Shown piece after piece: positions 50,319-62,229 of a stretch of 64,000 nt of DNA. This DNA is from Macrocystis pyrifera (taxonomy: Eukaryota > Sar > Phaeophyceae > Laminariales > Laminariaceae), in contig JASSKH010000025.1 in assembly GCA_031763025.1 (NCBI GenBank), positions 9,477,665-9,541,664 on the forward strand, read 5' to 3'. A program made the translations under genes and the position numbers. How positions within the stretch are numbered: position 1 is the stretch's first letter; the number at the start of each line of letters is the position of its first letter. A model generated the notes under the pieces. The model was not told the origin of the DNA and searched no databases. It worked only from the letters and a program-made list of their open reading frames with translations.

Positions 50319-53300
50319 CGAGGCGGTGGGGTAGCGTGTAGTGGGTGTGGATGTACCGCAGGACGCGTTTTATGTATACTGGCACTTCTTACGTAAGACC
50401 AACTATCATGGGAAATTACTTCTGGGCTCCAAAAACTGAGTTTTTAGGCCGAACATACGGGTTTTACTAGGCGGGACAGTACAAAATAAAATACCGGTAG
50501 ACTCCTCATGATGCTCCCCGGAGTTGTCCGAAAGCTTTCTTGGACACTTTTCCGTTTCTCCAGAGCATCAGATTGATTTTTGGCGCAGTCAATCAGTTTT
50601 CTCTGGAGGGTCAAAATGAGATTGTCAGAACTGGGACCAGAAATAATGGATCTTTGAAGATTTTTAATGAAAATTCATTATGTCCTCAGAACTAGCAATA
50701 TGGACGAATAATTAAACTACCGAGTCTGGAGAAACGAAAATTGCTCAAGAAAGCTCTCGGAAAACTAACGGGTGCATCCTGGGGAGTCTACTGGTGCTTT
50801 TGACCGTCCCGCCGAGTAAATCGCGGATTTTCGACAAAAAGGAAAGTTCGTAGAGCCCTGCAGAATTTTCCCATAATAGTTGGTCTATGTGTGGATTTTT
50901 TATTCAAAATAGGTAAGAACATCAGACGTCGGCATGAAACCATCTAACCACGTACGGGTTTACTTCCGGATCTCCCGCCAATAACAACATCACCATATCC
51001 TGCTTCGAGTGAGCAACTTTGTCCGGACGGCAGCTAGAGGCGCGTGATTATGGTTCGTTTGAAATCTACCGCGTCGCGTGTCAAACCAGGATGGAGGATA
51101 AGGGGTCGGATGAGCGGGCAGCGTGTACACCGTCTCCACCAAATCGAAGTAGCACACTCTCCTGAAATAGACGGCCCGTAGGGAATGTCGGATAGTTTCG
51201 CCGCTGGAAGTAATACGTAGCCCTTTTCGAAGTTTTATACAACGGCCCCATCGAGTGGGATGAGAAATCAATCAAAATTGCGTCATGCACCGTGTGGGCC
51301 CATCAGGCAACAGCTCACACGACAAGCCGACCGCCCGCCAAAGGACCCCTACCTGTAATACTTCGTACACCGCCAACTTGTCTTGCTGCATTCACTCCAT
51401 TTATCACACGAGGACCGGTCGTAGGTCTTGAGGATCTCGCGATATAGGCGACGACCTCGCGCATTGCGTCGGTTCGGCCATCGTCGAACTAAACGCTTTA
51501 TTTTATCAAATCACAAAAATCGCGTTTGCGCGACACGCACTGCCGGCTTCGTCACAACCGAGCCACGATCATCGATACACCAGCAAACGATGTCCAGTTT
51601 ACGTACTACGAAGTAACATCAGGAGGAGCTTGTCTTCGTCAGATTTGTATGTATATACTGTCGAACGATCTATTTTAAAAACCCTTTTGACTTGATTACA
51701 GCACAACGACCAGTACGACCTTGTCAAGCGGCAGTTACAGGAAGAGCATGCAGCAGTATGATACAGCCATCATCAATCACCATGCTGCCCTGCGCGTGTT
51801 TCGTGGGTATCTTTTTCATACGACAATCCCAATAATCACACTACGGACACACCCTCTATCCCCTTTCCCCTACCCCACTATCTTGCTAGGGTGCTTGCTT
51901 CGTATGGCTGAAGGTTGATGCTGTAACTGTCGTTTACTTTTCGCATTAGCTTCCTCTCAAGCCCACATGGTACACCTTCAACGTGGTGAGCGATCGTATT
52001 TATCAATAGGTACTCGTTTGCCACGAAACTGGCCGGCGCCGAGTGATGCTCGTGTTATTCGCTCCCAGTTCCGCGTATTGCAAGGTGCTTTTGGGCTCAT
52101 TCTGTTTTCGTTCAGGTCTGTCTTGTGCCGCCAAGAAGTGTCCTTCAAAATTGGCGGACAACGGCATATTATACAAAACAAAGTAACCCCGTGCTCGTAT
52201 CAAGCCTCGCCTTGCCAAATATAATGTCTGAGCACCCGTTTGAAACAGCAAACTTTTGGCAAGTCCACGTGGGAACGGCTATAGGCGGCAAGGCCGCCGG
52301 GTGCTCCATAAAACCACACTATAGTACCAATACAGTTCTTAGCATAACAAACTCCCAGTTAGTATACATTTTACATACTCTCCCAAACAGTACGTCATTC
52401 ATGCACGCAGAGAAACAAACGTACGACCAGTACGATACGCCGACCAACCCCGGTCGATCAGCGGGCTGTTAGGTAACACTCCCTTGCTGCGTGGGCGATG
52501 AACTGACGGGTGTGCTTGCCGGCTCTCCAGCACACGCATTGCTTGAAGCCGTTCCGGGATCAGCATGGGGGCTGCAAATGTGACGCAGAATACCCGTGTT
52601 GGTCTTCGTGCTGCTGCCGTCTGAACCCAAAACCTGGCCAAGCGACCAACCGAACGGGTAATGTGACACAGGCAGAGCAGTACCAGGCACGTTAGATGAG
52701 CGCGTCGTGCAGTGTGGCGTTTGTGACCTGACAAAAAGGAAAACCCAGCTTGAGTATGAGTGAGAGTACCATAAGGCAACGCAACTACACGAAAGACGCA
52801 TAACTCCAGTCGCCGACGAACAGTCAACTACTCAACTACTCAACAGTAGATCTGTATATGCCTGGTACATATCATGGTACTTCAGTACGGACTGACTACT
52901 GAGGGTTCTCTTCAGCCGCTCACCCGAAACAAAGGCACAAGCACATGTAGTGGAACACGTAGCAAAACCAACTCCCCGGAAGTAATCCAGAGTCAAGGAG
53001 AGGAAAAAATGGTTTACAATTCCTCGTGTGCTTAATTATATATAGTACTGCCTTCCTCTGAGTGTGTAAATTTTATGCATCGTACGGCCGTTCTCCGGGT
53101 GGTGTACTGCGATGTACAGTAAGGACAATGCAAGCGATCACTTGTATGATACTTCGAAGAATCATTGTTCGCTATCACTAGACTCAAATCAGGCGGCTGT
53201 GGACAGAGCAGACGTGTCTTTACCGCGGCAATGCCGATTTCGCAACTTCGCCATTGCTGTCATGTGTCGCTTAACGCTGCAACAATATTAGGCAGTTACT

Positions 53301-53422
53301 GCTGTACAGCTGCTCATCGTTTTCACTAGGTACCAGCTATTTAACAAATGGCAAATACTGCATTGAATACAACATTAAAAGTAGAGGGGGGTACAGCATG
53401 AATCATACTTCCCCCTTCTGGC
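50319..53422. other. convergent intergenic region
   Basis: This lies between the MRD1 stop (+) and the poly(A) polymerase stop (-). It holds the inverted-repeat element at 50396-50886. No other gene or family motif is visible. A minus-strand frame ending at 52469 with Ser/Pro/Thr-rich composition after a possible acceptor could be an alternative 3' exon, but I could not link it in phase. Confidence 0.5.
50396..50886. mobile_element. 491-bp inverted-repeat (foldback/MITE) element
   Basis: The left end AGACCAACTATCATGGGAAA pairs with the complement of the right end TTTTCCCATAATAGTTGGTCT. The arms stay alignable inwards for over 100 bases, with matching blocks GGGCTC, GGCGGGAC and GTAGACTCC. 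The centre contains a second pair, CTTTCTTGGACACTTTTCCGTTTCTCCAG against CTGGAGAAACG and GAAAGCTCTCGG. There is no coding capacity. It sits 77 bases past the MRD1 stop codon, where it could enter the 3' UTR. No clear target duplication is visible. Confidence 0.75.
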
Positions 53423-56400
53423 CTACCCCGACACGTGACATTCTTTTTCGCTCGGAATGGGTTCAGCACTCCAAACGCTCGTCAGGTTGCGCTTATTCCC
53501 GCTAGGCACCTTCCACGCCAATCTCTTTTTGGCATTCTTGAGCATATACTTTTTGAGGGCAACTGGGTACGAGTAGTCAGTGTAAAGTATGATGTCCTTC
53601 CACTCCAGAATTAGTGAAGCCTGTCGTGTACACACGGACTAGATTTATGGCGATGAGCCAACAATGTCAGAACAACAGCAACAGTCACAAAGTAGCATTC
53701 GGTATTCACCTCTCTCCCGTCTTGGTTTACCCGCACCATCTTGGCCTTGAGAGTAGTCAGCGCTTCAAAGAAAGCCCGCTGTACTTGACCTATACCAAAC
53801 GAACCCCTGCCGACGTTGTTCATGCAGTTCAGGGGGTCCTGCGAGCGAAAAACACCCAGCAGAAACACGCCATCTCGTTAATTACGACATCGGACATGTC
53901 GTATTGCAAGGCTGGCAAAAGCTCACGACAATTCCGCGTTGTCAAAAAAAATAGATGTACATATTCATACGTAGCCTGTGCCGACTATGGGCACTGTTGG
54001 CAAACGTACATGCCATCCGTACAACGCAGGCGGCTACAACGTACGATGACTGGTGATCAATCGCCGATTGGCCTGTGTGTTTATTCTGCCGATACAACTG
54101 TCGGGGGTCGAACGCGAGCACGTGAGCTTGTCGAAGACGGTTGCAAACGAGCGTCATCGATAAATTTTGATACCATGAGCCATGACTGTTGTGTTCGGCA
54201 GGAAAATTGTTGCTCCTAGACGCCCCGAAGTGCTCACCACAAAAAACAGGCGGTCGAGCTCATCTCCCAGCGCCACCGTTCTGGAAGAAAGCAAAACCAT
54301 CGCTGGGCTGATCAGCCGATTATTTTTGGAAGGTGTGATCATTGAGCGGCGAAAAAATTGCTTTGCCCTCCATGTACAGAGGACAGTGGCCATCGCGATA
54401 TTAGAGCTAAAAAACGAGAGGTCACCGCCTGCACGAATGTGCGCCATCGTCTACGCAAGCCGGCAGGCAGTGCATCTGCCTCCATTGTCAAAACTAAACG
54501 ACGCGATACATACATGCGTACCTCGATCACGATTGGATCTCCGGCCTGGGGGTGCGGTGGGTGATCGTGCACGCAGAAGCGGAAACCGCCCCCTCTGACA
54601 CTGAAGCCCTCTCGCGCCATGTCGAAATCCTCTCCGAATAGATGCAAGAAGTCCAGCAAAAGCTCACCCAGCACCTGCTCATGGCAGCAACGAGCCGATT
54701 AGTGCATGCACCGATTGCATCGATTGCAAGGAGGTCGCTCCATCGCACGCAACATGACGGGGAGTATGTAGTCCGCATGGTGGGCACTTCAAACAGCGTT
54801 CACCATTTGGTATATCGTTCGATACATTGTGGAAAATTCAAAAACCTTTTCCCCTTCTAGGACAAGTGCTGTGCGTGCGAATTGGTCCTCACGTTGTACG
54901 CGCAGCTCGCGGGGTTACGTGCGTGCGTAAGCTACACACTACTTCATTTAGGTACGACTAACGACAAAAAAACTACCGTGGTAAAGACTTGAGACGCACC
55001 GGCTCCTCGCCGGATGTGATGTACGGTGACAGGGGAGGCATCATCGGGTGCAAAGAAAAATCCGCAGCCACCGGTTGCGGTAGCGGAGGCGGTGGTGGAG
55101 GCGGGACCGACGAAATGGGGATGCCGCCGTCACCTCGTGGTTCTAATGCCATCGAACTTCCGGCCCGGACCTGTCAAAGATGAACCACCAGCGCATGGCA
55201 AGCAGGAAAAGGAAACATCGACAACGGTATCCTTTCTTCGTTTAATGTGCTTCTTCACCTTCAGAACAAGGCCTGAATCGAATAGTTGCGATATTAATAG
55301 GGGTACTGTAGATGACAGTAGGTTGAGCGTTGACAGGGTATGATTAGGGTTGTTCTGATTACAGTAGGTTGAGCCTTGACAGGGTATGATAAGGGTTGTT
55401 CTGATTACAGTAGGTTGAGCGTTTACAGGGTATGATAAGGGTTGTTCTGATTACAGTAGGTTGAGCGTTGACAGGGTATGATAAGGGTTGTTGTTGTTCT
55501 GACTTTCATCACTTTAACTCATCGCGAGGTCACAGACATGCTCAAACAACTCTGGAGTGGAAAAATACCTCGGGAAGAAATGAAGCAACAACAAAGGTAA
55601 GGGCGACCAGGACATCGACACCTAAGTACATGACACTCACTCACCTCAGCAGAAGATTGCTGGTCGCTTCCCACTACCACGGGGGCAGGCGTTGGCGCGC
55701 CAGCATGGAATTCCTGCATCAAAACCGCTCTTGCTGTTCTCGATCCCACCCAATACTGCTGCCTTGGCCTGGAAAAACGCATACAGCAGTTGCACCAAGC
55801 AACATAAGAGGAACAACAGTTTAATATCATGATCAGGATGCCAAAGTCATCGCTGTTGGTTTGTCAACCTCAAAATACGCATGTGCCTTGCCCCACCTGT
55901 CCCAAGATGACACGGTTTGCCCATCTACCCCAGGTGCCTGCCTCTTGACTGTCCTGTTCCCCGCTCGCGCATCCCGCGCCAACATTCCCGTGAAACCCGA
56001 GCCGCCCCTCGCCAAAGAAGGACGCTGCCAGAACCCTCGTTGCCTGCCGACCGATGGGGCCAGGGTTTTCTTGCTCGAACTTTGTTCAACTTTTGACGCC
56101 GGCGAGGATTGCAAAATGGGCGTGGGGAAGCCGTCCGAGTGCCCTGGCGACGGCGGAACGGAAAAGTCGTAGTCTTTTACATCCGACCTATTCTCCGACA
56201 CAGAGCGGCTCCGAGGGGACAACGTCGTCGGACCAGTCTCTTCGGGCTGTTCGTCAGGCTGTTCGTCACCACCACGCTCCTCCTTCTCCCGGTCAGGGGT
56301 TGGAGGGGTCACTCGCCGGCTGGGGGTGCGGTCCGGAGTTGACCGTTGGATGAAGTCTGCATCGGCGAAGCTTGGTCCGGATGGCATGCCGGATGGGGAG

Positions 56401-59400
56401 GGGGGGAAATGGTCTCTGCGGAGGAGCGCAAATGCAACCATCAGCACTAGCCCGTAGCTCGACAGGCCCCCGGTGTAAGGGTCGTTGAGGCCTTTGCTCT
56501 GGCAATCAGAACAAGAGGATAAATAAAGAGAACGGGACACGATATCAATAGTTCCCTGGTGTATCGGCTGATGACGTGCCCTGGCAGCGGATACTACTCT
56601 ACGTACTGGACTGATAGTAGTACTCATCGATATTGGGAGTAGGAAGCTTCAGTAAGTTCGTTAACCCCGATCTAATAGACCTATCGCTAACTATGACGTG
56701 TTTGTATATTCCACATTGACCATCATCTACAACCTTCGTATGACGCAATCCAATAAAAAAAATAAGGCGCGCGAAGCGCTCCGATTTTTGCGTTTGTATA
56801 TAGAAATACACAGCTCCGGTGAATGGTCGTTCAGGCCTTTGCTCTACCCAACCAGAGCAAAGGATTGGGAGAGGGCACATTTAGTTCCCCGGTTTACGGT
56901 CGGACGCTATACCTGGCAGCGGATACTACTGCTGCACATAAGGTACTGTGATACCATACCACTAGCATCGCACTGAGCACTCGAGTAAAAGGGTCGTTGA
57001 AACGATATGATTGTGAGAAGGCAGGGTACACACCATTTACGCGGTTCGGTGAACATGACCCTGGCAGTGGATACTAACGTACGTACTGTACCGTCGGATA
57101 TACTGCAGAAAACAGTATTGTCCATGTAAGCACGGGCAAAAAAAGCACCTGTAGGAGAGACTTGAGCACGATCGTCAGCGGGACGAGATTCGGCAGGTGG
57201 TCAGCCAGGTAGGAAACGAAAGCACTCGTTGCCAAGCCAGTGTGCGTCGGGCCGTCAACAGATATGTCGATGTTCACCCTCAACTTATCGCCGGACTCGC
57301 TTCCACCGTCGCTCGAAGCCACCGCCTTGATGATGGGCACCCTGGCGTGATGGAGAACCTTCACCACCTCAATGAACGGTGCCTGATCCAGACAACACAA
57401 GTTGGACAGGTCGGGGCAGTGCATTCGAGGAGCGGGTGTTCGAACTAGGCTTCAAGGTCTAAACTAAAAGCATGTGAGGCGGGTACATTTCTTAGATAGA
57501 TACTGCGGAGGACGCCTCACGCCGACCCGGATGTCACGCAACGACGGATTTATACTATTAATACTGTAATGTTATACAAATGGCGACCAGAGGGGTGGCT
57601 CTTATTGGAACTCTTACATTGTTTCGGAGATGATCCGCAAGGTCGTGTATTCTGCTCAACACGCCACCGCCATCCATACGACTCCCTCCCCGCCGACGCT
57701 CCCACGACCCGCTCTGGCTGCCATTGCTCCCATAAAGCGTCTGCTTGGGAGACGAAGCCGCGCAACTCGTCGACTGTCCCTTAGCGCCACGGGCTGTCGC
57801 CGCTTCACCCTGGGATGAACTCAGCGATAAATGGTCGGCGTCAAGGCCTGGAACCGGGCTCAGTCCGATGTGAGCAGGTGTGCGCGGCATGCCTTCCATG
57901 CCTCCCGTCGGTTTTCCTGGTGAGTTACCAGTTGCTCGTGTTGATGGGCTTGCCTTTTCATCTCGCCGATAAAAGTTCGTCGTCTTCCCCCCTCGCCCAC
58001 CCATCGGGAAAATCTATCAATGGTGACACGGGAACCATGGGAGGTAATAACGCGCCGAAATCAGCTGTGAACGCGGAATGTGGCGTACTGCTACTCCTAC
58101 GTACTTTCGCTACTACAGAGACGATCCAGCTCTAAAAAAGTAAGTGTAAGTAAGCATCTAATAAGAGCAGGTACATAACTAGTTTGTTCCCAAAAGGTGG
58201 TTTGAGCGGTAGGCCGACTGTCCGTTAGTAAAACGGGTGTCCTCACAATGATTTCACGTGGGAGACGGGGTGGTGAAGGCACTGGAGGACACCATACACA
58301 TGAACACGCAGCGTGGACGAGTCAGTCACTTCATTCACGGCGTCCCAAGGAAAATGGCGCATATGGCTCCAAAACACATTCCCATTTCGATCAAGGGTTT
58401 GGCTAATTTGAACGTGGGTAGGAGATGGACGTGCCAGCTAGAGGCGGGTGGTCGCGCAACAGCTCACCACCAAGTCCACGTCCGAATATGGCGTCATCAT
58501 GCCAGACGCGTAGCTTCCGTACTGCAACACCGAAGCACCAGGCCACAAGAGGCCAATGACGCTTTCAAGCCGACGCCAGAAGTCCTCAAGCTCTTGCTTG
58601 CGCCTCGCTTGGGTCTGTCTACACCTTTAGGGCGGACGTGTCGAGGACGCGCATGCAGTCAGAACCAACGGTACCAATTCGTATCGTGTTTCGGCGTCCT
58701 TCGCGTATATATCGATTGTATCCCTTCATTTTGTCTCCGGTGGACGTATCAATTTTACATTCATTTTACCTTCTGAACGTCTATTGCACAGAACAGGATG
58801 TGTGACAAGGTAGAGAATGGACATAGCAGAAACGCCCTAATTCATTATGACAGCAGTTCGTTGACTAAAACCAGGGCCCATGTCCTCTTGGGGAGGGCGT
58901 TCTTATGCCATAAATATTGGTCGCACATCTAGGTTTCGGCGCCTTTCCCGCTAAGTTTTGAGCTCTTACTCTTCCGCAACTATCTTCCCGATGGACACAT
59001 CGATTTCACCTTCTGAACGGATACTCGTAATATACGGTTTAGGTGGACATCGCAGAAACGTCCCTTTTAACCATGGCAACAGTTTGTTTTATTAGAACTA
59101 CAGTGCTGTCCGTGTACTTGTTGCGGAGGGCGCCCTTTCTGCGCCATAAAGGCTGCTCGCACATCTATGACCCAGACTGTGTGGATCATTGTGCTGTCTT
59201 TTTGTGGAGTCTATTATTTTGGTTGCAAGGTCCCACCTCGCGGCGCATTCTAGTATCTCCTTGTGCAAAATAACCAGGGCGGTCTTCATCTGGTCCTCCA
59301 ACAGACGGTGGAGAAACTGCCGGGTCTTGAGCGCGAGGCTATCGCTTTGCCAGTCTCCTGCGATGCGACAAAAACCAGAATGTTAAGAGTGTTACTACCG

Positions 59401-62229
59401 TAGGTATCAGGTATGGTGTATCCTACTGCGCAAATATCGTAGCAGCTTAAGCAGAACAGTGACCCACCTGCCAGCCCGAAACTTCTGGAAAATATCGAGG
59501 CACACAGTTCACAGAGCACGACAGGTTGACGCACGTAACTATCATTTGGTGCACGGCTTTCGCAGGGTGTACCAGTAGGCTAGTAGGCCTAGGCAAACGA
59601 CTGCGTTTAACGCCTCCGGGACGCTGGTGCCTAGGTAGCAAGCTAGTAGAAACAAGCCTTTTCCAAGCATCAGCGTCCAGCATCCAGCAGCCGATAAGGC
59701 GCAAAGGGACATGCTTCAGGAGAGTCACCCTCGCAGTGTGGTGTGCTGTGCTTAGGCAGCGCTCTCACCCTTAGCGTCATGGGCCACACGTCTAGCCCTT
59801 TCTTCTTCCGCTTGTTGTAGGACCATTTGCAGCGACCTCGCCCTTTCCGCCTCCTCTTCCTTGACGTCTGGACCTACAAGAATTTACCACCATCACCATC
59901 GCAAACAACAGACAAAAGCGAAACCACGGTCGATAGTCGGTGGACGGTCGATAGTCGGTGGTGGCCTCTTCCGCACTGACCTTGTACTGACCCTGCAGTG
60001 TGGACAACCAATCCTTACCTGCTACCTGGTATCACCTAATCCAAAGAAGCCTCGCTTGCTGTCAACTATTAACAGCAGGAAAAAAGGCTACCGGTAATGG
60101 TCAGCCCCTCATACCGGTAAACCGACACGTTTCCAGGTGCTGGGTCAAAGAGCTCCTCGAACAGCTGTGGTCGCAGCCGAGAATCGTGTTGGGACACACC
60201 ACCTCGTACTCGCTTGCATCCACCTGCTCACGCGGCCACCGAGGTTAGTGTTAACCACGCTGCAGAAAATGGCTGGGTTTGTTCCTACCAGTACAGACAA
60301 GTGTAGCCGAGGCAACAAACGTCTCAGCGTGTGTTCCATGAACTCATCGCTGACCAGAAATACCATAACGCAGGCTTTGCACACTGCAAACACAGTACGA
60401 CTCTTCCGTGATGATGATGACATGTTCAAATGACCTCATTTCCCTGAAAACTAGCCCGTGGTCGAAAAGCAGGCTATGTACAAGAAAAGCTTCCCGATGG
60501 AAGAAAAACAAGCACCAAATATTCCGTGCACCGCAGTACCGTCGGCGTCCTGGTACGACAATGTTGTATTCCTCACGCACTCCCAGGCGCGGGGCAATCG
60601 ACTGTTCAACAGAGGCGTTGTCTTGTCCAAGCACCGAGCACCCACCAGCGTTTCGAAGTCCGAGTCCTCGGGTTCTTTGTTAAACCTGCAGTCCTTCGCC
60701 AAGTGCTTGTCCAACTCCGTCCGCAAGCAAATGTGCCGGCAGCCTAGCGAAGAGTACGGGCACACTATTTCGTAGTCCAAGTCGACGGAGCTGATCGTTC
60801 CTTGGAACCAGTTCGTTCCCTCGATCGAGAGTAAAAAACTGCCACGGCGCGAACGGCGCAGTGTGTAGGGTCACTTCACGCAGGCTTTTCCCGACCAAGA
60901 CTGACAGATATAGGCACCCGTGCGGCCCGTCAACCAATACATAATATGCATGCACTAGGAATCTGAACTCAGCACGTACAGCAGATGGGGAAAAGTCAAG
61001 GAGCGCTGACAGTCACAGCTTCTGCTTTGAACGCACGCTGTACGAGATATCGTCTTCGTACGCAGGACTTTACTTAGACAGGTCCTTCGACGAAGCGCCT
61101 TCGAGCAAACGCTATTGATAGACGCTATTAATAGTGGCAGAAGAAACACCGCCGCCGTTTGGCGCGCAAGCGTCGGTGGCGCGGAGTAAGGTCACCTGCT
61201 GGCTTGCTCTACGCCGTTGTTCTTCGTCCATCGCTGACAGCGCCCATGCTCTCCTGACCAAGCGCTCTCGGTGCTCCTCCCGATCCATGCCTTCCAGAAT
61301 CTACGATGCAACCAATGGGCGACGTGATTGCGACGAAGGTCAATATATCGCCCGATCACCCAACGTTTGATCAAAACGACGCGCACCCTTGTAGCTTCGT
61401 GCGTGAGCAACTCTTGTACTCTTGCTCACCTTCGATGGAGACGCTGCTACTGCACGCTGGCACGCTCTTCACCAGTCACGCGCAGGGATTCATCATGCAT
61501 CACGCCTATCACACCGAGCATCGAACGCGTCAAGTCAACTTCAAGAACTAATCATTATTCGCTACGAGTAGATGGGTCGGCCGTCAATGTCACCAACAGG
61601 ACACAAACCCCCGCTTTCACCTGTTGATTTACTGACCTGTATCCTGCGTTGCCTCTCGTGCTCGGCCGCGTGCTTTGCCCATTCCTGCCACCTTCTCCTC
61701 TCCGCCACCTCCAGCTCGTTCTCGTCCGACAGAAGGTCTTCTCCCTCATGCAGCTCATGCAAAGGTCTCTTCCACATTCCTCCGTCTTCCGGCACGTATT
61801 CCTGCTCAAAATGTGGAGTCGAGCGGTCACATTCTATTCGTACAGTACTTAGTGCACCTAACCACACTTATGATAGGCTCCGGTTCAATATCGGAGCGCA
61901 GCTGTAGGTAAAGCCATGACCACGCCCACCTGCTCTGCGGCTGAGTTAACTTGCGCTGGCAAATCCGGCCAAAAAGCGCTAGTCGCACCCATCGTTGCCC
62001 ACAATCCTTGAGAGCTCTCATCCGCATCGCCGTCTCGACAAGGAGGAGTAACCATCGCTGACACCGACGCTTCCGCTAACCCCCCGCCGGGATTGAACGC
62101 CCCAGTCCGTCCGGTACGACCGCTTAACCTGGGGGACATATCGAATACTTGCAGGCCTTCTTGCCCAGAACGTGTCCCGCGTTCTTCCTCACCCCCGCGG
62201 CCTCTCCGAGGGACCCAGCGGTTTGGCAT
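53423..62229 (-). CDS. TRF4/TENT4-like non-canonical poly(A) polymerase with N-terminal TRAF-type zinc fingers
   Basis: TRF4/TENT4 enzymes add short tails to aberrant and precursor RNAs for exosome decay or to mRNA. Minus-strand exons: 62229-61930, 61801-61637, 61300-61196, 60819-60646, 60223-60115, 59873-59769, 59357-59237, 58618-58468, about 57953-57618, 57382-57149, 56498-55897, 55768-55645, 55170-55000, 54674-54522, 53838-53710, 53620-53423. All junctions agree in phase, about 1,058 residues. After an Arg/Gly-rich start come charged helices, then two TRAF-type zinc fingers in separate exons: C-x6-C-x11-H-x4-C (CPYSSLGC...HLAKDC, residues about 191-248) and C-x6-C-x11-H-x3-C (CPNTILGC...HLETC). 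An ERAR-rich helix leads to LHKEIL and the nucleotidyltransferase motif YGSYASG with SDVD; the third acid is in NIDIS. Then LNDPYTGGLSSYGL, an insertion of about 270 low-complexity residues, LGELLLDFLHLFG and the nucleotide-recognition motif NNVGRGSF. The first exon and the start at 57953 are least certain. Confidence 0.8.
55315..55500 (+). repeat. 46-bp tandem repeat, four copies
   Basis: Units start at 55315, 55361, 55407 and 55453 with ACAGTAGGTTGAGCGTTGAC, continuing GGGTATGATAAGGGTTGTTCTGATT. Copies differ by only one or two bases each, so expansion is recent. The array lies in the polymerase-gene intron between exons 55768-55645 and 55170-55000. It ends in an extra GTT duplication. Confidence 0.9.
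56474..57090. repeat. triplicated exon/intron boundary segment
   Basis: Three segments (about 56474-56610, 56815-56935 and 56983-57090) each start with GGTCGTT, the first two continuing (G/C)AGGCCTTTGCTCT, and each end with CCTGGCAG(C/T)GGATACTA. The first contains the real acceptor and the start of the exon encoding SKGLNDPYTGG. The other two lie upstream in the same intron and look like diverged copies of the acceptor region, giving decoy splice sites. Confidence 0.6.

Noticed and set aside
52399..52827. 142-residue minus-strand frame 3' of the polymerase gene
   Set aside because: No motif; a possible acceptor exists near 52578 but the exon before it already ends in a stop codon at 53423.
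55315..55500. CRISPR array
   Set aside because: The four 46-base units are directly tandem without spacers and the DNA is eukaryotic intron.
59459..59545. Possible polymerase-gene exon with Cys-rich residues (VTCVNLSCSVNC or LCELC frames) between acceptor 59545 and donor 59458
   Set aside because: Its phases cannot join both the exon ending 59769 and the exon starting 59357, whereas those two join each other perfectly without it.
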